NCBI RefSeq assembly: GCF_040546685.1
Contig: NZ_JBEPOH010000001.1
Span: 2,418,001 to 2,482,000 of the forward strand
DNA from: Variovorax sp. OAS795
GTDB taxonomy: Bacteria; Pseudomonadota; Gammaproteobacteria; Burkholderiales; Burkholderiaceae_C
Direction: 5' to 3'
Length of the DNA: 64,000 bases
Position 1 is the stretch's first letter, and every line of letters starts with the position of its first letter. Positions 1 to 8,146 of this stretch are shown here, one piece after another. Under the pieces are notes generated by a model that searched no databases, was not told the DNA's origin, and saw only the letters and a list, made by a program, of their open reading frames with translations. The position numbers and the translations under genes were made by a program.

Positions 1-876
1 CGTGTCATCAGCAAGCTAAGGGGTGGGACGTTCACACTCCCGCTGGACAACGGCGCGCAAATCCAGGTACGAATCGACGTCGACATCGCAGCCCGAAATG
101 CTGTCATCGATTTCACCGGCACGTCCGGTCAGCAATCGAATAACTTCAACGCGCCGCGTGCGGTGTGCATGGCAGCGGTGTTGTATGTGTTCAGATCGCT
201 CGTCGGCGACGACATCCCTCTCAATGCCGGCTGCATGAAGCCGTTGAAGGTGATCGTGCCAGAGGGATCCATGCTCAACCCGGTGTACCCGGCGTCAGTC
301 GTTGCTGGCAACGTCGAAACCTCTACCTGCATCACAAATGCGTTGTATGGCGCGTTGGGCACGACTGCGGGAAGCCAGTGCACGATGAACAACTTCACCT
401 TTGGCAACAGCACCTATCAGTACTACGAGACTATTGCCGGCGGCTCGGGCGCTGGCGGCATCCTGGACAAGGATGGCGTCCTGGTGGACGGTTTCAACGG
501 AACGAGTGTTGTTCAATCCAATATGACCAACTCGCGCCTGACCGACCCAGAGATCCTAGAGTTTCGCTTCCCCGTGCGCTTGCAAAGCTTCGAAATCCTT
601 GCGAACTCGGGTGGAAGAGGGCGTTGGTTCGGTGGAAACGGCGGCGTGCGGCGAATCAAGTTCTTGGAGCCGATGACCGCAAGCATCTTGTCAAACGGAC
701 GCAGGCAAGGCTCCTTCGGAGCAGGCGGTGGAGAGACGGGAAGAACTGGATTAAACCGAGTGTTTCGAGGGGACGGAACAGTCGAGGTGCTGGACCACAT
801 CGGCCAGGCCGAAATGCACTCGGGCGACGTTTTCGAGATCCAGACGCCCGGCGGTGGCGGATTCGGCCCCCCGTAG
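1..876 (+). CDS. hyuB: Hydantoinase B / oxoprolinase subunit, C-terminal part (5' end outside window)
   Basis: The frame is open from the first base and ends at TAG 874-876, giving about 291 residues of the C-terminal part of a HyuB-type subunit. Family members hydrolyse hydantoins or 5-oxoproline with ATP, together with a HyuA subunit that would lie outside the window. Recognisable family stretches are VIDFTGTSGQQSNNFNAP near residue 38, the LNAGCMKPLKVIVPEGSMLNP block and the glycine-rich GGGGFGPP tail. The tail looks complete. An IS481-type element is inserted nine bases after the stop, so the gene is uninterrupted but cut off from whatever followed. Which amide is the substrate cannot be told. 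Confidence 0.85.
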   Translation, partial: RVISKLRGGTFTLPLDNGAQIQVRIDVDIAARNAVIDFTGTSGQQSNNFNAPRAVCMAAVLYVFRSLVGDDIPLNAGCMKPLKVIVPEGSMLNPVYPASVVAGNVETSTCITNALYGALGTTAGSQCTMNNFTFGNSTYQYYETIAGGSGAGGILDKDGVLVDGFNGTSVVQSNMTNSRLTDPEILEFRFPVRLQSFEILANSGGRGRWFGGNGGVRRIKFLEPMTASILSNGRRQGSFGAGGGETGRTGLNRVFRGDGTVEVLDHIGQAEMHSGDVFEIQTPGGGGFGPP

Positions 877-879
877 GCG

Positions 880-885
880 ACTAGG
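880..885. repeat. Left copy of 6-bp target duplication (ACTAGG)
   Basis: ACTAGG directly abuts the left terminal inverted repeat and is repeated exactly at 1929-1934. It fits the NCTAGN target preference known for IS481. The CTA of this copy supplies, on the minus strand, the TAG stop codon of the transposase. Confidence 0.85.
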
Positions 886-1831
886 TGTGAAGCGTCAAGA
901 GGTTGTTTCTTGACGAGTTGATTCTGGAGATGGGCGCGACGCCGCCGATACCGCTGTGCGGGCGATGCCAGTTGTAGTGGTGCTGCCAGCTTGCCAGGGC
1001 ATCGGTTCGATGGGCCGAGTTCTGGTAGGTCCAGCCGTAGGCCCACTCTCGCAGCGCGGACTGGATGAACCTCTCGGCCTTGCCATTGGTCTGCGGCCGG
1101 TAGGGTCGCGTGAAGCTGTGCTTGATGCCCAGTTCCGTGCAGGTTGCCCTGAACTCGCGCGAGCGAAACGCTGGGCCGTTGTCCGTGAGCAACCGCTTGA
1201 CGATGATGCCCAGGCGGGCGTAATAGGCCACCGCATTGCGCAGGAACAGGACCGCCTGCGCTTGCTTTTCGTCCGGGTGCATGGCGGTGAATGCCAGCCT
1301 TGCATGGTCGTCGATGGCCACGAACAGCGTCTCCCAGCCTGCTCCATCGACCGAGTCGCGCCGGTTTCCTGTGACACGGTGGCTGGGCCGCACGATGCGC
1401 CCAAGCTTCTTGGTGTCGATGTGCAGCAGATCGCCGGGCGCCTCGTGTTCATAGCGCACGACCGCTTCGACAGGCTCCAGATCGCTCAACCTGGACATGC
1501 CCGCTCGCGCCAGGACGCGACTGACAGTGGACTCCGAGACGCCCACGCTGCGGGCGATGCGAGCCTGCAGCATTCGGCGTTTGCGCAGCTCGACGATGAG
1601 CAAGGCCTTGCCCGCATCGATGGCCCTGGGCGAGCGCGTGGGCCTGGAGGACGCATCGGCCAACGCGGCTTCGCCGCCGGCCAGATAACGACCGAGCCAC
1701 TTCCTGGCCGTTGGCGCAGTGACGCCGTGTGCGGCTGCGGCTCGCACGGCATCCAGGCCTTCCAAGGTCATCTGTTTGACCATCTCGATTCGGCGGGCAA
1801 AGGTAAGTCGGGCATGCTTATGGGTGTTCAT
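881..1831 (-). CDS. IS481-family transposase
   Basis: A 316-residue DDE transposase. An N-terminal helix-turn-helix region (residues 10-115) precedes an rve integrase core with the catalytic triad at D139 (HIDTKKLG), D217 (LLTDNGPAF) and E253 (NGKAERF). The N-terminus MNTHKHARLTF matches my recollection of Bordetella IS481 transposase, so this is a close relative. The reading frame runs across the element end: the last sense codon straddles the terminal repeat and the stop TAG lies in the target duplication. Length and catalytic residues are intact, so the element may be active. ATG at 1831 is the natural start. Confidence 0.95.
   Translation of the reverse strand: MNTHKHARLTFARRIEMVKQMTLEGLDAVRAAAAHGVTAPTARKWLGRYLAGGEAALADASSRPTRSPRAIDAGKALLIVELRKRRMLQARIARSVGVSESTVSRVLARAGMSRLSDLEPVEAVVRYEHEAPGDLLHIDTKKLGRIVRPSHRVTGNRRDSVDGAGWETLFVAIDDHARLAFTAMHPDEKQAQAVLFLRNAVAYYARLGIIVKRLLTDNGPAFRSREFRATCTELGIKHSFTRPYRPQTNGKAERFIQSALREWAYGWTYQNSAHRTDALASWQHHYNWHRPHSGIGGVAPISRINSSRNNLLTLHT
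886..906 (+). repeat. IS481-type element, left terminal inverted repeat
   Basis: A 21-bp end beginning TGTGAAGC. Compared with the reverse complement of 1908-1928 it differs at two positions. The sequence resembles the known IS481 end (TGTGAAG...CAATAGGTTGT). Confidence 0.85.
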
Positions 1832-1907
1832 CCGGTTGGGCGTCCTGAGTGGATTGGGTGTTTGGCGACTTCCAGTCTCTCAAACCCAATCCGGATGAAC
1901 ACCGGAT

Positions 1908-1928
1908 ACAACCTATTGAAGCTTCACA
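1908..1928 (-). repeat. IS481-type element, right terminal inverted repeat
   Basis: Reverse complement reads TGTGAAGCTTCAATAGG..., pairing with the left end at 19 of 21 positions. It is followed immediately by the second ACTAGG. Confidence 0.85.
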
Positions 1929-1934
1929 ACTAGG
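1929..1934. repeat. Right copy of 6-bp target duplication (ACTAGG)
   Basis: Exact repeat of 880-885, abutting the right inverted repeat. Confidence 0.85.
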
Positions 1935-2011
1935 CCATCGACCGAGCACAAACGTGCGACCTATTACTGGCAAAATATAAACATTACAGTTGAGTCACCG
2001 GACGGGAACAG

Positions 2012-2800
2012 ATGCTCGAAGTCGAAGAACGATCCGCGCAGGCAGCAGGCGATAACTCGCCTGTGCAGCGCATCACTGAACTGTCGAGTTCGCCGCTGCA
2101 CGAAGTAGTCAAGCGCCAGATTTCCGAGGCCATCGACCTGGGGGCTTGGCCCCCAGGTCATGTGTTGCCCAGCGAGATCTCGCTGGCCAACACCATGGGT
2201 GTCGCAGTCGGAACAGTGAGGCGCGCTCTGCTTGATCTCGCAGCAGAGGGGCTGTTGAGCCGTCGACGCAAGACCGGAACTGTCGTTACCGGGCGCACTG
2301 CACACCGAGGACTGAGGTACTTCTTTAAGTACTTCCGACTGCACAGACGAGACGGCTCGCTGGTCCATTCCGAAGCTCGGGTGCTTGCTGTAGTGCGTGA
2401 AAAGGCGAACTCCGTGGTGCAGGAAAAGCTTGGACTGGACGCCGACGCGGACGTTATTCGACTCGAGCGACTTCGCTTGGTGAACGCACAGCCGGTAATG
2501 CTCGACACTTTCATTCTGGCGGCTGAACGCGTGCCGGATTTTCCCCTTAAGAACGAAGACGTTCCTCAACTCGTCTACACCTATCTTGTCGAGCGGTACG
2601 GGATTAAAATTTCGGCAGTGAGAGAAGAACTCAGCGCGGAACTCGCCTCGGCTGATGATGCTAGGCTTCTTGGTATACAGACACCTGCTGCCATCATGAT
2701 GATCGAGGAAGTTGCTTTCGATCAGTCCAACGTTCCAACTATCGTGGGCGTGCGACGTGCGTTAACCAAGGACCACGTCTACATTAACGAAGTGCGTTAG
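2012..2800 (+). CDS. GntR/HutC-family transcriptional regulator
   Basis: 262 residues. A GntR winged helix-turn-helix occupies about residues 28-95 (PLHEVVKRQISEAIDLGAWPP, LPSEISLANTMGVAVGTVRRAL), followed by a UTRA ligand-binding domain to about residue 255. Members of the HutC subfamily bind a small metabolite in UTRA and usually repress a neighbouring catabolic operon. The likely former target is the hydantoinase-type operon upstream, now separated by the IS element. The gene has a lower GC content than most of the window, which fits acquisition by transfer. The effector is unknown. Confidence 0.9.
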   Translation: MLEVEERSAQAAGDNSPVQRITELSSSPLHEVVKRQISEAIDLGAWPPGHVLPSEISLANTMGVAVGTVRRALLDLAAEGLLSRRRKTGTVVTGRTAHRGLRYFFKYFRLHRRDGSLVHSEARVLAVVREKANSVVQEKLGLDADADVIRLERLRLVNAQPVMLDTFILAAERVPDFPLKNEDVPQLVYTYLVERYGIKISAVREELSAELASADDARLLGIQTPAAIMMIEEVAFDQSNVPTIVGVRRALTKDHVYINEVR

Positions 2801-2814
2801 GCACCAAGTGCGAC

Positions 2815-3292
2815 TTGCCTCGCGATCTCCAGGTTGCCATCGCGCATGGGCTGAACGCCGATCTCGTGCGTAAGTGGCGCTCCGGCCACGGGCAAGGTAA
2901 GGGCACGCTGAGTGTCGCGTACCTATTGAACGAGCTTAGGTGTCGTCAAACCGGGGTTCAAGGCAAACCTGGTCGCCGCCTACTCTCGGTCCGTCGCGTC
3001 GATCGCCTCAGTGGCATTGGCCAATGGAATCAATGCGAACCTGTTGCGCCGATGGATCGAGCAAGGCGGTCAACGGTTGCCCAGCGCCGACTCTGGCGAG
3101 ACGACTATGGACATGCAGCGGGATCACGCCAAGGCGGCGCTCGTGCCCGTGCATCTCGGTGCGACCCCTTCGCCGGCAGCACCTGACATCCGGATCGAAC
3201 TCAAGCGCGGCGCGACCACAGTGGTCGTGAACTGGCCGTCAAGCGGCCGCAGCGGCGAGCGCCGCCTGGCTTCGCGAGATCTTGCGTTGTGA
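2815..3292 (+). pseudogene. Remnants of IS66-type accessory protein TnpA (two fragments)
   Basis: Two pieces of the same IS66 first-ORF family lie in different frames. The first (about 2815-2900) carries VAIAHGLNADLVRKWR. The second (2942-3292) carries SVASIASVALANGINANLL, RRW and then DIRIELKRGATTVVVNWP, the typical TnpA C-terminal region. Neither is full length and the first breaks after about 30 residues. Two copies of the same motif suggest two independent insertions or a duplication that has since decayed. Confidence 0.7.
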
Positions 3293-3552
3293 TCCGCGCC
3301 GAGTCCATCTGGGATGGCGGTGCAACCGCGGGACATGCGTGCCGGCACCGAGGCTGCTCTGACCCGAGTTGTGTTGGTGTTCGGCCCTGCACGCCCGCAC
3401 TATGTCTACCTCTTCGCCAACCCGCGGATGGTTGGCAAGGCTGTTGAACAGCGGCAAGTTCACTTGGCGAAAAAATATCAATGGAACGCTGACACTGAGC
3501 TGGCCGCAGTTCGATGCGCTGGTACTCGGACTGCCTTGCCAGATCGTCGGTG
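3290..3552 (+). pseudogene. Frameshifted remnant of IS66 TnpB
   Basis: The IS66 TnpB family begins with IRAE.IW and then DMRAGTEAAL. Here GTG 3290 gives VIRAESIW, then the frame changes and DMRAGTEAALTRVVLVFGPA and YLFANPR appear. A second shift leads to LNSGKFTW and FDALVLGLPCQIVGE. At least two frameshifts and an internal deletion of about 15-20 residues make it non-functional. It follows the TnpA remnant with the usual short overlap. The large TnpC is absent, so the element is a scar. Bases 3553-3813 hold nothing I recognise. Confidence 0.75.
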
Positions 3553-3813
3553 AGGCCGCCGTGATTTGGTCATCGGGCAGGAGATCATCGCGCCATGTCG
3601 CCGCTGAAGGCCGCGACCTTGTGAGGTACGAGCATTGAGATGCTCCGTTCCCGTTCCCAGTTTTCGCCCGACCCCGGAAACCTCATTCATGGTGATCGAG
3701 GCAACTGTGTCGAGTTTCGCTTTGTCGCGTTGTATTTGTCGTTTTGATGTTGTACTTTTTTTCCGGCGCGTCGGGAGGAGAACTCGAGAGCTTTCCCTGA
3801 GCATCTGACCCCT

Positions 3814-4728
3814 TCACAGGCCGTCGTCGGACTCCAATAACTCTCCGATCAAAAAGTCTCTGAAGCTTTCTGCTGCGGGTGACAGAGCTCGCGCGCGCGG
3901 ACAGAAGAGCGACAGGTGCCGATCGACGGTCGGCGACAGAAGAGGCCGCGAGACAAGGCCAAAGGACTCGAGCAACGGCAAGGCTTGGCTCGGCTGGGCT
4001 GTGATACCGAAGCCGCCCCTCACCATGCCAAGCGCGGTCGTGATGAACGAGACCTCGTGCGCCGGGTGCAGCGCGAGCGAGGCCGAGTGCTTGAAGAGGT
4101 CGGCCTGCAGGCGGTTCGTGAAATCGGGCGTGAGACTCACGAAAGGATGCTGCAGTGCCTGGGCCCAACTCACGCGGCTTCGCGCGGCGAGCGGGTGGTC
4201 GGGGCGGCACACCAGGCGCATGCGGTCACGCATGAGGCTCTGCTGTGTCAGCTCGGGCGGCGTCTGGCGTTGCGGTGCGATGCCCAGGTCGGCCTCGCCG
4301 CTCACCACCCGCGCGGTGGCCTGCTGGTTGAGCGAGTCAAGCACGTAGACCGCGATGGCAGGGTACCGGCGGCGGTAGCGAAGGATCATCTCGGGCAACG
4401 TGGTCGCGGCATACAGAGGCGTGCATGCGATGCGTACCGTGCCGCGCTTCTTTTGCTCCAGGTCCTGCGTGCTCTCCAGCGCGCGCGAGAGGTCGTCGAG
4501 CACCTGCCGTGCGAGCGGATAGAACTCGCTGCCCGCCAGCGAGAGCGCCGTGGAGCGCGTGGTCCGATCGAACAGGCGCACGCCCATGTTCCGTTCGAGA
4601 TCGCGGATCAGCAGGCTCAGCGCCGAAGGCGTGAGGTGCAGTCGGCCGGCCGCTGCGGCGAAGCTTCCGGCATCGGCGATGGCGACGAAGGCGCGCAGCT
4701 GGCGGAAGGTGACGTTTCCGATATTCAT
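3814..4728 (-). CDS. LysR-family transcriptional regulator
   Basis: 304 residues. The LysR helix-turn-helix is at residues 7-65 (FRQLRAFVAIADAGSFAAAAGRL, HLTPSALSLLIRDLE), followed by a two-lobed substrate-binding domain from about residue 92 (GTVRIACTPLYAATTLPE). It is divergent from the catabolic genes starting at 4827, the standard arrangement for a LysR activator of its neighbours. Its start codon lies at the edge of an 11-bp perfect inverted repeat (4728-4738 and 4760-4770), so autoregulation is likely. The inducer is probably a carboxylated aromatic or sugar-acid-like compound, judging from the operon, but this is not shown. Confidence 0.92.
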   Translation of the reverse strand: MNIGNVTFRQLRAFVAIADAGSFAAAAGRLHLTPSALSLLIRDLERNMGVRLFDRTTRSTALSLAGSEFYPLARQVLDDLSRALESTQDLEQKKRGTVRIACTPLYAATTLPEMILRYRRRYPAIAVYVLDSLNQQATARVVSGEADLGIAPQRQTPPELTQQSLMRDRMRLVCRPDHPLAARSRVSWAQALQHPFVSLTPDFTNRLQADLFKHSASLALHPAHEVSFITTALGMVRGGFGITAQPSQALPLLESFGLVSRPLLSPTVDRHLSLFCPRARALSPAAESFRDFLIGELLESDDGL

Positions 4729-4770
4729 AAGACAAGCTCACTTCGACATTAAAAAGTCTAGCTTGTCTTA
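4728..4770. promoter_or_regulatory. Candidate LysR operator: 11-bp perfect inverted repeat
   Basis: TAAGACAAGCT (4728-4738) and AGCTTGTCTTA (4760-4770) are perfect inverted copies separated by an AT-rich 21-bp spacer. They sit in the 98-bp gap between the divergent LysR gene and the catabolic operon. The left arm touches the LysR start codon. Position and symmetry fit a LysR-controlled divergent promoter. Confidence 0.6.
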
Positions 4771-4826
4771 GCAATGCCGGCTACCTACGATGCCCTTCAT
4801 CCCGCAAATAAACGCACATAGACACG

Positions 4827-5690
4827 ATGCTCCGATTCGATCCGAACCTACGGTGGCTCTTCACCGAATACCCCATGCTCGAACGATACGAAGCCGCCGC
4901 CAAGGCGGGCTTCCAGGGCGTGGAGGTCGCCTTCCCCTACGAGTACCCGGCGCGCGAGATCGCGGCCCGGCTCGACGCCAACGGCCTGCAGCTGGTGCAG
5001 ATCCTCTCACCTTTCGACTGGGACGCCGGCGAGCGTGGGTATGCGGCGCTGCCGGGCGCCGAGCAGAAATTCAGGCAGAGCATTCACACCGCCATCGAGT
5101 ACGCCTCTCAGGTCGGTGGGCCGATGATCCACGTGATGCCCGGCAACATTGCCCCTGGCATGGACCGGGCTCGCTGCATGGACCTCTTCAAGGACAACAT
5201 CGGCTGGGCTGCCGACCAGGCGCGTATGGCCGGGCTGACGCTGATCCTCGAGCCCTGCTGCCGCGCGCGCTTTCCCGACTTTCTGTACCACCGCATCGAA
5301 GAAGGCGTGGAGGTGGTCCAGGCGCTGGGCCGTGACAACGTGAAGCTGTGCTTCGACACTTTCCACATCCAGATGGAGCAGGGCGCCATCGCCGAACGGT
5401 TGAAGGCGGTGTGGCCGTACATCGGTCATATCCAGGTCGGCAGCGTGCCGGGCCGCAACGAGCCGGGCACAGGCGAGATCCGCTTTCTCTACCTGTTCGA
5501 ACTCATCGAACAAATGGACTGGAAGGGCTGGATCGGCTGCGAGTACGCGCCGTCGGGCCACACGCTGGACACGTTGGCGTGGGCCGCGGGCCATGGCATC
5601 CGCGATCCGCGTGCGCGCCGTGATGCGGCCGCGGAGAACACCGATGCAACGAAAACCGCTGCAACGAAAACCGCTGCAACAACGAATTAA
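4827..5690 (+). CDS. Hydroxypyruvate isomerase-like sugar isomerase/epimerase (AP endonuclease 2 superfamily)
   Basis: 287 residues with a xylose-isomerase-like TIM barrel of the Hyi family. Supporting stretches are YPMLERYEAAAKAGFQGVE near residue 15, HVMPGN, a metal-binding ILEPCC glutamate, LCFDTFHIQ, GHIQVGSVPGRNEP (histidine and arginine typical of Hyi) and WIGCEYAP with its terminal glutamate. The family interconverts hydroxypyruvate and tartronate semialdehyde or related keto-aldoses. It heads an operon whose other members are an oxygenase, a reductase and an FAH hydrolase, so the true substrate may be a different keto acid. The C-terminus has an extra low-complexity tail from a short tandem DNA repeat. 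It is 13 bases from the oxygenase. Confidence 0.85.
   Translation: MLRFDPNLRWLFTEYPMLERYEAAAKAGFQGVEVAFPYEYPAREIAARLDANGLQLVQILSPFDWDAGERGYAALPGAEQKFRQSIHTAIEYASQVGGPMIHVMPGNIAPGMDRARCMDLFKDNIGWAADQARMAGLTLILEPCCRARFPDFLYHRIEEGVEVVQALGRDNVKLCFDTFHIQMEQGAIAERLKAVWPYIGHIQVGSVPGRNEPGTGEIRFLYLFELIEQMDWKGWIGCEYAPSGHTLDTLAWAAGHGIRDPRARRDAAAENTDATKTAATKTAATTN
5646..5675 (+). repeat. 15-bp perfect tandem repeat (two copies plus a partial third) in the isomerase tail
   Basis: GCAACGAAAACCGCT occurs twice back to back (5646-5660, 5661-5675) and then starts a third time. It is in frame and adds two ATKTA units to the isomerase C-terminus just before the ribosome binding site of the oxygenase. Confidence 0.9.
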
Positions 5691-5703
5691 AGGAGACCCG
5701 AAG

Positions 5704-7056
5704 ATGCTCAGCGCAGCCGACAACGACATGCTCACCCGCACCGGGGCCGAGACAGCTATGGGGCAGTTCTTCCGCCGCTTCTGGCAGCCGGTGGCCCTTT
5801 CGCGCGAACTGCCCGAAGCCGATGGCGCGCCGATGCGCGTGAACATCATGGGCGAACGGCTGGTCGCGTTCCGCAACAGCGATGGCGTGGTCGGCTTGGT
5901 CGACTCGCGCTGTCCGCACCGCGGCGCCGACCTGTACTTCGGCCGCAACGAGAACTGCGCGATCCGCTGCGTGTTCCATGGCTGGCAGTTCGACCTGCAG
6001 GGTCGCCCAGTGGAACTGCCGAACGTCCCGCCCGGCGCGAGCTACCACGACACGCTGCGCCTGAAGGCCTACCCGACACGCGAGCACGGCGGGATCGTCT
6101 GGGCCTACATGGGCCCCGACCCTTGGGAGCGGGAACTGCCTCAAGTGCCGCAGCTCGAGTTCGCAGATCTGCCTGAATCGCACCGGTATGTGACCAAGAA
6201 ACTGCAGGAATGCAATTGGGCTCAGTCGATCGAAGGTGCGCTCGACACCTCGCACTTCTCGTTCCTGCACATGCCGGCGCCGAGCGTGCCGTCGAATGCA
6301 AACGCCGACGCACCCGCCGACGAAAAGCGGCTGCGCTGGATTCGCGAAGACCCGCTGCCGCAGTTCTCGATCCTCGAGCACGAGGTCGGATTTGTGGTGG
6401 GCGGCGCGCGGCGCGCAGAGGGCGGCGCGCGCTACTGGCGCAGCGCGCAGTTCGCGCTGCCCTCGCACAGCACCACGCCCTCGACGTTGCCCGGCGAAAC
6501 CCACTTCGGCTACACCTGGGTGCCGATCGACGACGAGAACTGCTGGATTTACACCTACGCCTGGAACCCCGACCGGCCGCTGGGCGAGGAAGAGGTCGCG
6601 AAGTTCAAGGAAGGCCACGGCGTCATCGCTGAAGTCGACGCCAACTACATCCCGATCCGAAATCGCTCGAACGAGTACCTGATCGACCGCACACACCAGA
6701 AGCACATCAGCTTCACCGGCGTGCGCGGCGTTGCCGAGCAGGACGCGATGATCCAGGACAGCCAGGGGCGTATCAGCGACCGCACGCGGGAGCATCTCTC
6801 GCCCTCCGATGCCGCCGTAGTGCGTTTCCGGCGCACGGTGCTCTCGGGCGCCAAGGCGCTCGCGCGCGGCATCGAGCCCGAGGCGCCGCTGAAGCACGAA
6901 GCCTACCGGCTGCGTTCGGGTAGCTGGTTCGCCTCGGAGGGCGTGTCGTTCGAGCAGGTGATGCTCGAACGCTTCGGCGACACCGTCGGCCGCGTGCCGG
7001 CCAGGGCGCCGCATACCGTCGCCGAAGGCTCGGAGGTGGAAGCCATCGTCAAGTAG
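5704..7056 (+). CDS. Rieske non-haem iron oxygenase, alpha subunit (phthalate-dioxygenase type)
   Basis: 450 residues from ATG 5704, chosen because AAAGGAGA lies eleven bases upstream; an upstream in-frame extension would run into the isomerase gene. The Rieske cluster ligands are C70, H72, C89 and H92 (CPHRGADLYFG and CVFHGW). The mononuclear iron motif DxxHxxxxH is D181, H184 and H189 (DTSHFSFLH). This is the phthalate 4,5-dioxygenase/phenoxybenzoate dioxygenase type, which takes electrons directly from a flavin/2Fe-2S reductase. A matching reductase is encoded at 8992-9963. Substrate is probably a ring-bearing carboxylate or aryl ether, but is not determined by sequence. Confidence 0.92.
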   Translation: MLSAADNDMLTRTGAETAMGQFFRRFWQPVALSRELPEADGAPMRVNIMGERLVAFRNSDGVVGLVDSRCPHRGADLYFGRNENCAIRCVFHGWQFDLQGRPVELPNVPPGASYHDTLRLKAYPTREHGGIVWAYMGPDPWERELPQVPQLEFADLPESHRYVTKKLQECNWAQSIEGALDTSHFSFLHMPAPSVPSNANADAPADEKRLRWIREDPLPQFSILEHEVGFVVGGARRAEGGARYWRSAQFALPSHSTTPSTLPGETHFGYTWVPIDDENCWIYTYAWNPDRPLGEEEVAKFKEGHGVIAEVDANYIPIRNRSNEYLIDRTHQKHISFTGVRGVAEQDAMIQDSQGRISDRTREHLSPSDAAVVRFRRTVLSGAKALARGIEPEAPLKHEAYRLRSGSWFASEGVSFEQVMLERFGDTVGRVPARAPHTVAEGSEVEAIVK

Positions 7057-7097
7057 CTGCACGTTTCGCGTTTAGATACCCATCCAGGAGACAAACA

Positions 7098-8081
7098 ATG
7101 ACCCCCACGAGATTCCGATGGCCCGCAGTGCTGGCCCTAGCCGCATGCGCCTTCCTCGGCGCCGCCACCGCCCGCGCCGACACCTATCCGAGCAAGCCCA
7201 TCAAGCTCATCATTCCCTATGCGGTGGGGGGCTCGACCGACCAGACGGGGCGGCTGATGGCCAAGTCGCTGTCCGAGCGGTTAGGGCAGCCGGTGGTGGT
7301 CGAGAACCGCCCCGGCGCGGGCGGCACCCTGGGGCAGGACTTCGTGGCCAAGGCGCCCGCCGATGGCTACACGCTGCTGTTCAGCGCCGCGGGCCCGCTC
7401 GCGGTAACCCCGCACGTCTATCCCAAGCTCGGCTACGACCCAATCAAGTCCTTCTATCCGATCACGCTGGTGGCGACGCAGCCGCTGCTGCTAGTAGTCA
7501 AGCCCGAGCTCAAGGTCAACAGCGTCAGCGAATTGATCGCCGAGGCCAAAGGCAAACCCGGCAAGCTCTCTTACGGCTCGTTCGGCAACGGCAGCGCCGC
7601 CCACCTCGCGGGCGAGTACTTCAAGATGCTTGCCGGCGTGGACATGGTGCACGTGCCGTACAAGGGCAGCGGACCGGCGCTGGTCGATCTCGTCGCCGGC
7701 CAGATCGACCTAATGTTCGACGTCTTCAGCACCTCGGCACCGCTGGTCAAGGGCGGCAAGCTTCGCGCCATCGCGATCACCTCGACGCAGAGGTCACCGC
7801 AGTTCCCGCAGGTGCCGACCATGCAGCAGGCTGGCGTCGCCGACTTCGAGGCCGGCACCTGGTTCGGCCTGCTTGCGCCCGCGAACACGCCGCGCCCCAT
7901 CATCGACAGACTGTCGCACGAGACCAATGCCGCGCTCCAGGAGAAGGAGCTGCAGGAAATCCTGGCCTCCCAGGGCGCCAGCGTGCGCGGCGGCACGCCC
8001 GATCAGTTCAAGACCTATTTCCTCGCGGAGTTCAACAAGTGGGGAAAGATCGTCAAGTCGGCCGGCATCACCGCCGAGTAG
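7098..8081 (+). CDS. Bug-family periplasmic binding protein (tripartite tricarboxylate transporter type)
   Basis: 327 residues with a signal peptide ending near ATARA-DTYPSKPIK (cleavage about residue 27). The Bug signature follows: YPSKPIKLIIPYAVGGSTD, then ENRPGAGGTLG and VPYKGSGPALVDL. Bug proteins bind carboxylates in the periplasm and are very abundant in Burkholderiales, often without cognate TctAB membrane genes, as here. Placed inside the oxygenase operon it probably delivers or senses the operon's substrate. A GGAG sequence eleven bases upstream supports ATG 7098. Confidence 0.93.
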   Translation: MTPTRFRWPAVLALAACAFLGAATARADTYPSKPIKLIIPYAVGGSTDQTGRLMAKSLSERLGQPVVVENRPGAGGTLGQDFVAKAPADGYTLLFSAAGPLAVTPHVYPKLGYDPIKSFYPITLVATQPLLLVVKPELKVNSVSELIAEAKGKPGKLSYGSFGNGSAAHLAGEYFKMLAGVDMVHVPYKGSGPALVDLVAGQIDLMFDVFSTSAPLVKGGKLRAIAITSTQRSPQFPQVPTMQQAGVADFEAGTWFGLLAPANTPRPIIDRLSHETNAALQEKELQEILASQGASVRGGTPDQFKTYFLAEFNKWGKIVKSAGITAE

Positions 8082-8117
8082 CCGCTCCGCGCAGTTCTCT
8101 TCTTTTTCCTCCGCACG

Positions 8118-8140
8118 CCCCTCGAGGAGAGGGGTCTTTT
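8118..8140 (+). terminator. Hairpin plus short T-run between the binding protein and hydrolase genes
   Basis: CCCCTC (8118-8123) and GAGGGG (8129-8134) form a perfect six-base stem with a five-base loop, followed by TCTTTT. It is short for a full terminator. More likely it lowers read-through or protects the 3' end of the highly needed binding protein message within the operon. Confidence 0.45.
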
Positions 8141-8146
8141 CCGACC

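Larger units (their letters stand above)
886..1928. mobile_element. Complete IS481-family insertion sequence (1043 bp)
   Basis: Defined by 21-bp imperfect terminal inverted repeats (886-906 and 1908-1928), one transposase gene on the minus strand and a perfect 6-bp direct repeat ACTAGG on both sides. The length agrees with IS481 (about 1.05 kb). It sits between the hyuB stop and a GntR regulator gene without breaking either. The clean duplication and intact transposase suggest a fairly recent insertion. Confidence 0.93.
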
